Positions 10,401-20,060 are shown, numbered from the stretch's first letter. The stretch is DNA of 64,000 bases from Craspedostauros australis (GCA_026770025.1 JAMXDE010000042.1:186001-250000), one strand, 5' to 3'. Translations and numbers: made by a program. Notes: generated by a model not told the origin, from the letters alone.

Positions 10401-12690
10401 AGAACAAAGTGTCCATGGCAACAGTTTCGTGGAGCCTGTCCACGTTCGCGGCAGGGAATCTGGTCTTGAAGTGCTTCCTCATGGTGAACCGCTCGGAGGT
10501 GCGGTACCATTGGGACGTGCACTTGAGAGTGTCTTGGACTCTTCTGGCCGGGATCCATCCAAAGTACGGACGGAGGGCCTCGTAGTCGATCGTCGGCTTC
10601 GCACGAGTGATAGCACCCTGGTTTGGGGCACCAGTCTCACTGGTGAACACTTCGATGGAGTCTGGTGACTGGATGCCGTCATCTGGGGCACCATCGGAGA
10701 TCCCGTCCAGCAAAGTGAACTCGTGGTCGAGAGTGGATGGGTCCCACTCTTCGTCGGCGGTGAAGTCCACGTGTGGGTACGTGTCGATCTCCTCGCGTGT
10801 GGGAGGCCTCATGTCCATGTAGGACAGGCCCTGTCGGATGGAGAGAGGGATCACATGCCCATCAGGCACGATGATTGTCTGTCTCCCTCCAGGGAGTTCG
10901 CGAGGACGCTCGTTGACATCGAGACCGAAGGCACCGAGCTGATTCGTCGAGTGAATCGTCTTGCCCTTTCCATAGAGGGCGTATTGGTGGAACTTCGCGA
11001 TGATAGGTCCCTCGGTGGACATGACGAGTCCAGCGACTGTTCCGATGTCCAGGTTGACGATTGCGGTGTCTCCAATTCCGCTGATGTCGGCGGTATGGTT
11101 GGTACGGCTGATGATAGTCACATCATCGCCTGCCAATCCTCCATTCGCACCGCTGTCGATCAGGGAACCGGACTTCGCAACATCGGTCTTGTTGAAGCTG
11201 TATTGCAGGATTGTGGCCTGAACAGCACGGTAGACCTTGCCCTGGATGATGACTTCGTCAGAAGTGTTGGTGTTGGTCGTGGCATTGGCCAGCATGCGCT
11301 TGATGGCATCGCCAGGGAGTTCGTCAGAACCGGCGCTGCCGGAGGTTGCGGTGGGCTTGGCTTGCCCGCCGCCCCCATTGCCAGCAGTGGATGTCTTGTT
11401 GGCCTGTCTGTTCGATGCATCCCTGGTGTACTTGGGGTCCCAAGTACCCTTGGACTGCATGTGGGCCTTCTTCTGATCCCATGTCATTTGCTTCCATTCG
11501 TTGTCTGGGATTCGCTTGTTCGTGTTCTTGTTCTTGGATTGGTTGGTCTTGTTCTCGTTGTTGCTTGCGTCCTTGCTTGTGTTGTTGACCCTACGCTTGG
11601 TCTTGTTGCGTGGGACGCGCAGGTCATTGCGCTGTGCGGATCTGCGCACAACACCAAGGAAGGCATCGAAGTCCAACCTGAAGTTGGTCTTTCCTGTCGC
11701 CAACGCCAAGTTGCTCTGGAGAGCATCGGCGTCGTCAAGGGAACGGAAGAGATCGGCGTCAGGGGTGATGGCCTCTTTGAGCCACTGGAGCTTCCAGTCC
11801 TCAGAGACAGGAGCATCCTGGATCTCCTCGAGGTCGTTGATCTTGCTGAGCCAGCTGTTCACGAAGGCTTCGCGGTTGCCGTTCCAGGAGTGATTCAGCT
11901 TGAGGTTCCGGATCTCCTCTTGGATCAGCTGGGCCTTGTTGGCTGCGGCTACTCCGGTTGCATACTCTTCACGGAGCATGGTATACACCCCATGACCGTT
12001 CTCGTCATCGGCGTATGCCTGGAGACAGTTGCGGCTCTTCGTGGTCCTGAGGCAGTGGGTCAAGACGTAGAAGAGGAAGGTGCGCTGTTTGTCGAACAGC
12101 TCAGACTCGTCTTGGGTCGGGAGGTACTCGGGGTCTACGACGTTCTTCACACCGTGCGCTGCAGCAGTGGCTCGAAGACGTCGGTCGAAGACCATGAACT
12201 GGTCATCGCTCTTCAGGATCGGATAGTCGCTGAGGTTCCGCTTGATGCCCTTGTCGAAGGCAACGGCTCCATCAGATACAGGTTCAGGTGGTGGTGGTGG
12301 TGTCACCATGGACGACATGGTGGGTTCGGGTGTCGGCATGGAGGCATCCATGCGCTTCTTGAGTTCGGTTCGCATGAAGCTCTGGAGCCTCGCAGCATTC
12401 AGGGCAAGCCAGACGGAGTCGCTGTCGCCAGCTTGCGCGTCATACCACATTGGGAGTGCGAGGATCTTGCGAATGTGCAACGCGGTCAATCGGCATGAGT
12501 ATGGATCTCCCGAGGTGGGAGTGAAGTCGCGATGAAGACCGTCGAGGTCTTCCTTGGTGAGGAAGGTGAGGTCGTCAACGTTCTCCACCGCTGCGTCGAT
12601 GATAACACGGCGATGGTCGGAGTCGTCGGAGATACCCACGGCCTTGAGGACGTGGTTCAGGATGGTGATGGGTTCGGTGGGTTCTGTCAT
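7465..12690 (-). CDS. Copia-A Gag-Pol polyprotein with a premature TGA in RNase H
   Basis: 1741 aa in one frame, as usual for Ty1/copia. Order: Gag (about 1-400; basic Lys/Asn-rich tail but no CCHC zinc knuckle that I can see), aspartic protease (DSGANGG, D512), integrase (DTLF first Asp, LLMSDNAK second, ending NAAERRIQDIKR, with a downstream FERKGRWAGP-type Copia motif), reverse transcriptase (ALYGLRTSGA, YVDD near 1433-1436) and RNase H (FVDANLMH, ETATYGSEF, GDNQS). The frame stops at TGA 7,465-7,467 inside the final HNALAYH box, where other Copia proteins have Arg. The same frame then stays open for 54 more codons to a stop at 7,300-7,302 and encodes the expected NIADILTK-type end. The TGA is most simply a CGA-to-TGA change; the element is probably non-autonomous unless the stop is suppressed. 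Confidence 0.93.
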   Translation of the reverse strand: MTEPTEPITILNHVLKAVGISDDSDHRRVIIDAAVENVDDLTFLTKEDLDGLHRDFTPTSGDPYSCRLTALHIRKILALPMWYDAQAGDSDSVWLALNAARLQSFMRTELKKRMDASMPTPEPTMSSMVTPPPPPEPVSDGAVAFDKGIKRNLSDYPILKSDDQFMVFDRRLRATAAAHGVKNVVDPEYLPTQDESELFDKQRTFLFYVLTHCLRTTKSRNCLQAYADDENGHGVYTMLREEYATGVAAANKAQLIQEEIRNLKLNHSWNGNREAFVNSWLSKINDLEEIQDAPVSEDWKLQWLKEAITPDADLFRSLDDADALQSNLALATGKTNFRLDFDAFLGVVRRSAQRNDLRVPRNKTKRRVNNTSKDASNNENKTNQSKNKNTNKRIPDNEWKQMTWDQKKAHMQSKGTWDPKYTRDASNRQANKTSTAGNGGGGQAKPTATSGSAGSDELPGDAIKRMLANATTNTNTSDEVIIQGKVYRAVQATILQYSFNKTDVAKSGSLIDSGANGGLAGDDVTIISRTNHTADISGIGDTAIVNLDIGTVAGLVMSTEGPIIAKFHQYALYGKGKTIHSTNQLGAFGLDVNERPRELPGGRQTIIVPDGHVIPLSIRQGLSYMDMRPPTREEIDTYPHVDFTADEEWDPSTLDHEFTLLDGISDGAPDDGIQSPDSIEVFTSETGAPNQGAITRAKPTIDYEALRPYFGWIPARRVQDTLKCTSQWYRTSERFTMRKHFKTRFPAANVDRLHETVAMDTLFSDTPAHDDGVPGHGGSTMMQVYVAVDSRFTAGFPMTSEKQVASTLQDFIRRHGAPDLLMSDNAKPEIGFKVQDILRQYSIADHQSEPEHQHQNAAERRIQDIKRMTNGIMDRTGTPARFWLICTMYVIVLFNHLAQRTAGNVTPMQAAYGHRPDVSKFLAYRWWQPVYYRVEKPGFPSQSKERKGRWAGPCLHKGDELTFWVLDDDTQQLLPRSSIRAADEHGSRNLRVDFPLADVGEEDGLDTNPPDDGELDDDVPVPDGMQPVVHSLGDAVLFASAESDPGTADMARVSIPRFTPEDLIGKTFLYDRDGQRVKAEVIQRVNDADAANHQRIKMLLAFDDGATNELISYIQLSDIIEQQLERNEDNEDGVWGFQGIIGHEGPLAPNVKTYKGSRYNVIVQWDDGSTTSETLSTMLQDDPVSCAAYGRKNGLLDQPGWKRLKKLSDRQARMERKTSINKTKKHTNAPIYQFGVQVPRNHQEAVRLDKRNGNTLWADAERTEMEQLFGYETFRSLGKTKTIPDGYQQIRLQWVYAVKHDLRHRARCVAGGHLTDPCKDSSYAGVVSLQSLRIALLAGELNGLKTMVGDIGNTYLEAYTKEKICFVAGDEFGEHAGHMLTIVKALYGLRTSGARFHEALADTLRDMGFQQCRSDPDVWMRDAGPHWEYVCVYVDDLMAVMSDPRSFFDTLTSQYGYKLKGVGPISYHLGADFGRDSDGTMKISARSYIKRMLTNYKQMFDGPPNKTSCPMDKDDSPELDTTPELGEIDRTKYMSLIGALQWCVSLGRIDIHVAVMTLSRFRASPRAGHMDRVKRIYRYLRKYPDASIRFRTGIPNHEEHYDIPQHEWMYSVYGPNREELPADAPTAKGKPVRTTTFVDANLMHCKVTGKSATGIVHLINQTPIEWFSKRQSTVETATYGSEFVAARLATEQILSIRLMLCEMGLPVDGPSWLFGDNQSVVTSSTIPTSVLSKRHNALAYH

Positions 12691-12790
12691 CTTGTTCGGT
12701 TCGGTACAGAGAAGCGGATACGCTGTGCTCGGTGTGTTCGTTTGTTCGGTTCGTCACGGAGAAGCGGATACGCTGTGCTCGGTGTGTTCG
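12691..12790. repeat. Two 50-bp direct repeats in the Copia-A leader
   Basis: Two tandem copies (12,691-12,740 and 12,741-12,790) of a 50-bp unit containing AGAAGCGGATACGCTGTGCT, differing by a few bases. They lie between the gag start codon and the 5' LTR, in the leader RNA where packaging or translational signals of LTR elements usually lie. The role here is unknown. Confidence 0.85.
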
Positions 12791-12942
12791 TGTGCGCTGC
12801 CTTGGGAGGCTCTTGTTGTTGTTCGGTTCCTGCTTCACGTCGTCACGTGATGCAGTTGGTTCGTTGCTGATGGGATCAGCTCGGTGGGTTGGAGGTGTTT
12901 TCACGCAGTCAGGTCAGGACGTAGTGCTTGCGACTGTTAATC

Positions 12943-13468
12943 TGTTATCTCGTTATCGTACACAGCGAAATCACACGAGTCCTTCAAGAGAGATCAAGTC
13001 TTTCAGGACGAGGGTGACAAGCTGGTGAGTGAAGACACTGTTTGGGTTGAGTGACTTCTGGGTCTATGTTATCTTCATTGAGTTGTATCTCATGTTGCTG
13101 TCTTCAAGGTCAGCTCTCGGTCATTGCACCTCTGCGATCTTGTTCTGATGTGGAGATGACCCATGATATGGCGATGATGTCTTCTGTGTCGACGTCACTC
13201 ATCACCGTTCCATGGCTCTGTCGATTCCACATTCCATTGATGATGCTTGAGGTCGTCGAGTGTGTTGTCATTTCAGGTTTAGTTGGGAAATATATCAGGT
13301 CGGATTGGACATCACATGTTTTCCGGGTGGTGGCCAGACCGAATCTCTGATGTTCCCTAGTGTGTCCCTCATGCCGAAAATCATGTGTCTGAGGAAAGCA
13401 TCGTTTCAGCACATACAAGGACAGACTAATCAGAAAACGAATCAGGTGAATAAAGCATTGTGCTAATA
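12943..13468 (-). repeat. Copia-A LTR, right (5' LTR of the element)
   Basis: 526 bp, partner of 6,749-7,274. As the 5' LTR in the minus orientation it should contain the promoter. The TGTCGACGTCA block is at 13,187-13,197. Followed immediately by the right CTTTG target duplication. Confidence 0.95.
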
Positions 13469-13473
13469 CTTTG
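13469..13473. repeat. Copia-A target site duplication, right (CTTTG)
   Basis: Matches 6,744-6,748. Sequence to the right (CATCTTTGCAAGTTGCCC) continues the segmental duplication exactly as at 40,955 in copy 2. Confidence 0.9.
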
Positions 13474-13589
13474 CATCTTTGCAAGTTGCCCAATCTCCAA
13501 GGTGCATACGAAAACAACAGGACCACAGCTCGTATTGCGTCTGCGCTCCATTCACTTTTCGAACTGCAGCCCTTTCTCTCCACCTCTCT

Positions 13590-14185
13590 TCCTCTTCCTC
13601 TTTCCTTTCATTGTGTGTTGGTACTATGCGATATTCCGTACTTGATACATACTCCGTATTCAATATGTATTCAGTTGTTTCATCCTCTGCTGGCCTACTA
13701 CTCCACAAGTACTTGCCACTGTCTCATCTGAACCTCTCCTTGTATATCCACAACCTTGATGTCACTTGGTCATCGAGTCTTCACTTTCTTGATCTGATGT
13801 GGGGACAGATGTTGACATGGTGACACAATGGCATCCTGTTGACATCAGTTGTCATCTTCCATGCTGTATCAGATTCCACATTCCACTGATGATGCAATGG
13901 TCTGGCAAGGGTATCGTCATATGAGGCTTAGTTGTGAAGCACATCGATCCTTGCTCAATGTCATATGTTTCTGTTGGTTGATGGATGGACTGGATTCCTG
14001 ATACTCTCAGAAATGGTTGTTCACAATTTCCTTCCAAAATTCTGAACTTTTTTGTGTGTCCAATTTCGTGATGTGATTTCTTTCAATCACAGTTCACTCA
14101 TGACACGAATATTTGCGCTGCTTGCGTGTAGAGAAAAAGAGAATAATGGGTGAGCGATGCACATACACATATGCACATTCCGACA
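13590..14185 (-). repeat. Degenerate Copia LTR relic, copy 1 (related to the Copia-B LTR)
   Basis: Aligns collinearly with the Copia-B LTR from the GATACTCCGT.TTCGATAC region through GAGACAGATGT.GACATGGTGACACAATG, the TGATGCA.TGGTCTG block, TGAGGCTTAGTTG and a closing GGGTGAGCGATGCACAT...CGACA end. Divergence is much greater than between the two Copia-B LTRs. No internal Copia sequence or target duplication is visible, so it is an old solo LTR or LTR fragment. The left boundary is approximate. It is present in both segment copies and so predates the duplication. Confidence 0.7.
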
Positions 14186-15478
14186 GTGGAGTTCAAAGCC
14201 ATACACCTGTCAGCAAGGTGTATCAACATGTGCTCAGGCGATCCTCATGTCATGACGCCCCTAAGTGCCACTTGATATCAAACATCCGGAAAATCAGATT
14301 CCTTCCCAACAGATCAAGGACTTCAAACTCCATGGCCATAGCCTTTGACGTATGATTGGAGGGATGCAGTTAATTGCATCTCTCAAGACAGCCGGTGTTG
14401 GAAATCTAGGGTGGTGATGATAGTAGAAAGCTAATCGTTTGTTAGAATCTACTTCTCTGAACTGTGAGCTCTTCATTGCTCTCAACTTCCAAAGTTCAAT
14501 CTCCTCCTGAGACCTCCATGGGTCCGTCCATTGGTCTAGCATACATTCATCTTTCATTCATCTCGAGTTCACCATGGACATGCATGCCCTACCAATTTCC
14601 CCATGTCCATGCACTCATTGCGTTGTCCTGCCTCCGATAGTTTCATTGGCATAGGCATCACTGAATCACAGGCATCACCTGACTTGTACCATTTGATCAG
14701 ATCACGATCTCCATGTTTCACAAGAACAGCTTGGATGTTTCCTCCTCTGGCTTCTCATCTTGGGAAAACTCCAATCCTTTCCAATCCTTCTCCGATCATT
14801 CACTGGTTCATTGTCAGGGACTCGTTCACAAGCCATCTCACGCTTCGTGACGCCGGCCTGTCTCGAATACTCTTTTCTTGTTCATTGCGACATGGGGCCG
14901 TAGTCACGTGTATCGTGATGCTGGTCACGAATCCAACATCGCCGCCCCCTGTGACATACATGTGTGGCTCCCATTCCTGCATTGAGGTCACGAACGTCAT
15001 GGTCCGGTTTGCATTCGGCACGTGGCATTCTTCACCGTAAAACACGTGCAGCTCACAATTTTGGTGTCACAAAGATCCAAAGTGAGAGGTGCGGTATTAT
15101 AGCGTTTCACGACGCTCGACTCCACATTATTGGGAGGTGCAACAATTCGGTGTTTCAGAACACCCGATTCCTGACAGGCCCGCCAAAGGCATAGATGTGC
15201 AAAATACAGTACAGCGTCAAGCGTAGCGCTCAGTATAACGAGGTTGATATATTCGGATACTGGCACTTCTTCCAGAAGGATCCAGATCCTCACAAGCCAC
15301 CCCCATACCCATTGAAGCGCTGTCGCTATGATGACATTGGTAGAATTGCCAATGTTGGATCTTTCATATGAAGGTTTGGTCAAAGCCCTGCACACCGCAC
15401 ACAGTCACCGTGCGGTATCACGTGATTTGACCGCGTACAATCTGCAACATTTTCTAGATGAATCCAGTCACTCTCTAG
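14186..15478. other. Non-coding part of the duplicated segment
   Basis: 1.3 kb matching 41,668-42,970. Only short unrelated frames on either strand and no recognisable domain or RNA. It ends at the CTAG target of the piggyBac-like element. Confidence 0.45.
15475..15478. repeat. CTAG target duplication, left
   Basis: CTAG directly before the element; repeated at 19,419-19,422. Copy 2 has a single CTAG at 42,967-42,970 flanked by the same sequences, the intact empty site. Confidence 0.9.
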
Positions 15479-16312
15479 TGCCTATCCGCTTTTTTGCCGA
15501 AAAGGGGCGCAAAGGGGCTACAATGGGCCACATGGGGCTACAAATTTCCCGGATAAAAACAACCAACCCTTATCACCAACAACAATGTATAATAATGGTA
15601 TCGATTGAAAGCCAAGAGTGAGATCTATCTGATGATGTTGTCAAACTTGCTGTGTGTTGATCGCTTGGATTCCATTTTATTGCTTGTGTTGACCCCATTT
15701 TGGAGGTTTTCCCCAAACCGACCGCGAAAAAAAAACGGTGGAAAACGCAGGGGCTACACAGGGGCTACACGTACAATTCTACTGGGCCCTGGTACAAAAT
15801 AATTTTCGGAACCCGTTCAAAACAGGCGCGCAAGCCTCTTCCATCCCCGGTTGGCACTTTGTTTCGTCTGTTGGACCTGTTCGTGGCATCGATGGAATCG
15901 CGAGTCTCTTCCGGTTGCGGTGGTGTGGTGGTTGCCTGCTGTGTGTTGTTCGTCGGCCCCTTGTGTGCCGTTGAAGTTGGTGCTCTCGGCTCGTGATTCG
16001 AAATTTGTCGTGTCGGCAACTTCAAACACACCAACACCTGTATTTGAATCCAATGTTCACATGCAGCAATGAACATGAGGCCATTCCAAGATGTTGCCAC
16101 CATCTATCAATGATCGTTGCTGGCGACAATGGTTTCAGAGCAGTGCAACAGATCCATAACAGTCGGCAATCGCTCGATTTGTTGGGGCGTGACGCTGTAT
16201 CACTTCTTGCACATCAACATGCACACAACATTTGATTGAGACATGAACACTTTCATCGCACACATTCTGATCATCCCCCTCCCAACATCTCCGCAACACG
16301 AACAACATCAAC

Positions 16313-18973
16313 ATGAGGATCACTCTCGGAGCCAAGGTCGCTTGCAGATGCGGGCCTCGTCGGTCCAACGCACCTCGCAAAAAGCATGGCTACATCGTGG
16401 GACGCACGATCAAGATTCTTCCCAAACACAACTGGATCGTCCATTGGGAATCCTTGGGTGTCGTATGCCAACACAGTTCCCAAACCCTCATTCGCCTGGA
16501 AGGCGATGAAAGTCCACTTCCTGACACCAAGGTCGAAGAATACATTCAAACCATCTTCGTTGGAAAAGGAGTTGCGGCATTGGATGCTTTTGCGAAGAGC
16601 CACAGATTCCTCCCGCCACCAGAGGCGATCACTGGACCGGCGGATGCACCTGCAGTCAGCCAAGACTTGGGTGTTGGGACGAACTCTCCATCCAGCAACA
16701 TTCTCCCGAGCAACAATCCGGCTGCAACTTCTCTACCACTGAACTCTCCTCCCATCAACATTCACCTGACCAACGTTCCGGCCACGACTTCCCAACCAAC
16801 AAACTCTTCGCACACGCCCCCAACCAACAAAGTCAGTATTGACAGCGGATCCGAAGAGCCAGAGGATGACGCATCTATGGATTGCAACATTGACAACAAC
16901 TTTGACAATGACGTGTTGAATTATGCGATTGAGATGGAGGAACAAATCCTCCACTACGAACCACATCATGCAGAGAAGGCCACACTGATCTCCGACAACA
17001 CCTCCATCAGCATGGGATCTCGAGCCGATGTAATGACGTGGAAGGTTGTACCAGATGACCACATTGGCAGCCCCAAAGATGGATCTTCACGGGAGTGGGT
17101 GGGGGTTGCAAACTTTGACTTTGCCAACCTAACCGTCGCGGGCAGGGGCAGGGACAGCAGGTACCAACGTATCAACATGTTGCATCTCCTACAGCACATG
17201 TGGCCTGGCAACTGGAAGGCCCAGGTTGACAAGCTCAATCAAAGGATCATCACAAGGCAACTTCCCACAAGAATATTGGAGGATCAGATCAACAATCACC
17301 TCATATCTCATCACGAGTTTTGGGTGTTCTTTGGATTGCTCCTTCTGGGCACTATCGAAGGCACATCCTGCCTGTGGGGCGACAGAGACACTGAAGGATT
17401 CAAACAGCCAATGGACGTCACCGACCACATGAAGAATTATCAGTTTCGTGCCATCCGAGAATCACTGATCCCACACATCTTCGCAGATGCATCCAAGCAA
17501 TTCTCGGATCCATGGTGGCAAATTCAACCAGGTGTGGATGCTTTCAACGCGAAGCGGGCGGAGATCATGTGCGCGAGCACACTGAAGGTGATGGATGAAT
17601 CCATGAGTGCCTTCAAGACACGAACAACCAAGAATGGGAACCTTCCTCACCTATCCTTTGTCCGCTGCAAACCTGAGCCGCTGGGCGTGGAATTCAAGAC
17701 CGTTGCCGATGGAGAGACAGGGATCATGCTGTTCTTGAAGATCCAATGGGGCAAGGAGGGAATGGAGGGTGCGGCCTTCCTTGACAGGGTGAAGGGCAAG
17801 AACGCTGCATGCACCCTTCGCATGGCAGCAGCAACCAACGTCTGCACCGATCCTTCGAAATCTCTGGATGATCCACAGTTCAACCAGGGCAAGAGCATCT
17901 TCCTGGGAGACTCGTGGTTCGCGTCTGTGGAGGCCACCAAGGCGCTTGAAACAGAACTGGGTGCGAAGTTCATCGGCATCGTGAAGACGGCTCATCGGTT
18001 GTACCCCAAAGTCTTCCTGGAGACCACAATGAAGGTGTGGCCATCCGGAAGCCAGCTGCTGATGGAAAGCGAGTGCGGCGGCCACAAGTACTACGCACTG
18101 GGGTACAAGTACTGCAAGGCTAAGGTACTCTGCTTCGTCTTTTCCGCAGGAGCTGGGCATGCAGGCTGCGGGGCACCGTATTTGTCGAAGTGGATCTCGG
18201 ACGATGGGTGCCCCATGACAAAGAAAGTGGATCGGCCGAGTGTCGCTTCGAAGTACTTTGAAAGCTGCAACAAGGTCGACGTCCACAACCAGGCTCGACA
18301 GGACATCCTCGGTCTGGAGAGAACTTGGCCCACACGCGATGGATACTTCAGGCTTGTCACAACTCTCTTTGGGATAACCGTTGTGGATGCATGGAGGGCA
18401 TACCGATGCCACTTGGCGGGCAAGCACCGACACAAGAATGTGCCTCTCATGGATTTCGTGAACATGATGGTCAGAGACATGCTCCACAACAACGAAGCCC
18501 CTGATCCACCAAGCTCATTTGCCAGGATGAGAAGCGACCAGCCATCGGAAGTGCATTGTGGTGACAATGGTGGCTCCTTGTCTTCATTGACAACCGACAG
18601 TCCAGCCCATGCGACAACACAGGTGGCCCGTGCGACGACACAGGTGGCCGAGTGGCCCCAAGCAGACTTGATCAATGGCCACCACTTGGTAAAGCACCCA
18701 GGTAGAGTCCGGAACGGGAAGATTGACCATATGAAGCAGGGGATCGCCAGGTTCATGACGAGAGGGAAACGAGGCAGATGTTGTGTGTGCACGAACTCGT
18801 CAAGGTACCATTGCCTGAACTGTCGAACAGGGTCTCCAGGCCAAACTGTTTGGTGCTGCGAAATGAAGGAGTACGACGGAATATTTCGACGATGTTTCGA
18901 AATCCATGCAGAGAAACATGCAGGATCAAGGTCGCGTAGTTCCACACACCCAGACACCATGACAGATAGTTAA
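16313..18973 (+). CDS. PiggyBac-like DDE transposase
   Basis: 886 aa. The catalytic core is recognisable by three acidic boxes in piggyBac order: MDESMSAFK (D428), FLGDSWFAS (D533) and NKVDVHNQARQ (D656), the last matching the VD-x-x-x-Q signature of the family. Spacing (105 and 123 residues) is somewhat longer than in insect piggyBac. Residues 823-870 form a Cys/His-rich C-terminal domain (CC-x-C, C-x2-C, CC, C...H...H) like the piggyBac DNA-binding zinc domain. Residues 1-60 are basic and may form a small SH3/chromo-like module; 120-200 is Asn/Pro/Ser-rich linker. It would cut and join DNA at the terminal repeats in the nucleus. ATG context (CAAC before ATG) is good. Family assignment rests on motif reading, not a search. 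Confidence 0.85.
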   Translation: MRITLGAKVACRCGPRRSNAPRKKHGYIVGRTIKILPKHNWIVHWESLGVVCQHSSQTLIRLEGDESPLPDTKVEEYIQTIFVGKGVAALDAFAKSHRFLPPPEAITGPADAPAVSQDLGVGTNSPSSNILPSNNPAATSLPLNSPPINIHLTNVPATTSQPTNSSHTPPTNKVSIDSGSEEPEDDASMDCNIDNNFDNDVLNYAIEMEEQILHYEPHHAEKATLISDNTSISMGSRADVMTWKVVPDDHIGSPKDGSSREWVGVANFDFANLTVAGRGRDSRYQRINMLHLLQHMWPGNWKAQVDKLNQRIITRQLPTRILEDQINNHLISHHEFWVFFGLLLLGTIEGTSCLWGDRDTEGFKQPMDVTDHMKNYQFRAIRESLIPHIFADASKQFSDPWWQIQPGVDAFNAKRAEIMCASTLKVMDESMSAFKTRTTKNGNLPHLSFVRCKPEPLGVEFKTVADGETGIMLFLKIQWGKEGMEGAAFLDRVKGKNAACTLRMAAATNVCTDPSKSLDDPQFNQGKSIFLGDSWFASVEATKALETELGAKFIGIVKTAHRLYPKVFLETTMKVWPSGSQLLMESECGGHKYYALGYKYCKAKVLCFVFSAGAGHAGCGAPYLSKWISDDGCPMTKKVDRPSVASKYFESCNKVDVHNQARQDILGLERTWPTRDGYFRLVTTLFGITVVDAWRAYRCHLAGKHRHKNVPLMDFVNMMVRDMLHNNEAPDPPSSFARMRSDQPSEVHCGDNGGSLSSLTTDSPAHATTQVARATTQVAEWPQADLINGHHLVKHPGRVRNGKIDHMKQGIARFMTRGKRGRCCVCTNSSRYHCLNCRTGSPGQTVWCCEMKEYDGIFRRCFEIHAEKHAGSRSRSSTHPDTMTDS

Positions 18974-19418
18974 AAAAAGATGAGTGAAGAAGTATGTGTC
19001 ACAACTCTTTCTATGTTCAATGGATTGTATTCAACAGCCAATGCAATGCAGGAAAGGAAGTGAAACGCCGCAGGGGGGATGATTGGCAGGAAGAAGCGAT
19101 GCCACCAGTTTTCAGTGACCCGACCCGACGATATTGGATGTGGCAGAACTCAACGAGGAGAAGAGATGTGAACACCAAACTTCGGGGAGGGATGCAACAG
19201 ATGCAGGACAGATAGCTGGTAAATTTTAGTGTTGGTAGGATTGAGTGAATGTTAATCCGGAGCAAAAGAGTGCAGATGTTGGTGGTTTTTTGCAAGTTGG
19301 TGCCGTTTCCCTCGTAGCGGCTCCGTAGAGTTGTACCGGGATTCGACTACTTCGACCCTGTAGCCCCTTGTGGCCTCTTGTGGCCCCAAATGGGGGCGAC
19401 ACAAAAAGCGGATAGGCA
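18974..19418. other. 3' part of the piggyBac-like element, downstream of the transposase
   Basis: Non-coding region of 445 bp between the transposase stop and the right terminus. It contains an A-run just after the stop (near 18,972), the subterminal TGTAGCCCC/TGTGGCC repeats at 19,362-19,388 and the right terminal inverted repeat. Confidence 0.6.
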
Positions 19419-19422
19419 CTAG
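19419..19422. repeat. CTAG target duplication, right
   Basis: Matches 15,475-15,478; sequence to the right (CTGGAAGTATACCC) resumes the segmental duplication as at 42,971. Confidence 0.9.
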
Positions 19423-19930
19423 CTGGAAGTATACCCAATGGAATGCTCTCGATGACTTGATCTTGTTTAGATGGATATGTTTATCCTTTCCAATGCAGGT
19501 TTCATCAGAATACGATCCACAATGCAAAGAGTTGGAGCAACAGGTGGTGATGCACATATCTACAACTATAGTAGTCATTATCCCTTCATTAGATGCTATC
19601 TATTCGTATGGGCTATTTACATGCATCTATGGCGATTTTGACAAACATGTATGATGTGGCTTGTACTTCCCTGTGTGATACAGGTGGTCTACATTGATAT
19701 ACTTACCTTGCAGGTCGATGTGAAATCTCCGTGTCCATGAGATGTCGCACAGACATTTGGACGTTTTGTGCCACTAAGTGTTGTAAAAACAGGCTGGTTA
19801 GTGCAAATGGGCACTTCGAAAAGGCTGGTTAGTGAATTTCCTCTGGTACTTTACTCTACTCCACTCTACTTCTGCGATGGTTGTAAGTTATCTTTGCTTG
19901 GCTTCAACACAATGCTGTACGAATGGAGTA
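19423..19930. other. Right end of the duplicated segment, copy 1
   Basis: About 500 bp matching 42,971-43,479, with no gene. It contains two copies of AGGCTGGTTAGTG and ends in the LINE target duplication. Confidence 0.5.
19917..19930. repeat. LINE target site duplication, left (14 bp)
   Basis: GTACGAATGGAGTA, repeated at 28,287-28,300 and present once in copy 2 at 43,466-43,479. The length and the A/T-rich tail before the right copy are typical of target-primed reverse transcription. Confidence 0.92.
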
Positions 19931-20060
19931 GAATAAAATCCGAATTCCACAAATAAAAAAGCGAACACAAAAATCACAATCACAGAGTACCAAATTGCTT
20001 CACTGACACCTGTAGAAACCATACTGACTTTTGCGTAGAAGGATACGAGAAAGATCGACC

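Larger units (their letters stand above)
6749..13468 (-). mobile_element. Copia-A: full-length, young Ty1/copia LTR retrotransposon
   Basis: 6,720 bp, oriented on the minus strand, with two 526-bp LTRs (6,749-7,274 and 12,943-13,468), a 5-bp CTTTG target duplication and one gag-pol frame. LTRs run TGTTA...TAATA on the plus strand, an imperfect version of the usual TGTTA/TAACA ends. The polypurine tract CGGGGAG abuts the 3' LTR (minus sense, near 7,275-7,283). I did not recognise a standard initiator-Met primer-binding site next to the 5' LTR. By eye the two LTRs differ at only three positions, so insertion is recent and later than the segmental duplication. A single nonsense change shortens pol. 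Confidence 0.95.
15479..19418 (+). mobile_element. PiggyBac-like DNA transposon with CTAG target duplication
   Basis: 3,940 bp, with terminal inverted repeats TGCCTATCCGCTTTTTTG at the left and the same sequence with one T fewer, inverted, at the right. It encodes one 886-aa transposase. Near both ends lie copies of GGGGCTACA or its complement TGTAGCCCC (about 15,515, 15,533, 15,751, 15,762 and 19,362), which are candidate transposase binding sites. The insertion is proven by the uninterrupted site in copy 2. Canonical piggyBac elements use TTAA; this one duplicated CTAG, which has the same length and palindromic NTAN shape. Terminal repeats and the long frame are intact, so it may be recently active. 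Confidence 0.9.

Noticed and set aside
10723-12498. 591-aa plus-strand frame inside Copia-A
   Set aside because: Antisense shadow of the gag-pol gene on the minus strand, with low-complexity Val/Gly/Leu composition and no domain.
12931-12942. tRNA primer-binding site of Copia-A
   Set aside because: The bases beside the 5' LTR do not match the usual initiator-Met type, and I could not identify another tRNA by eye.
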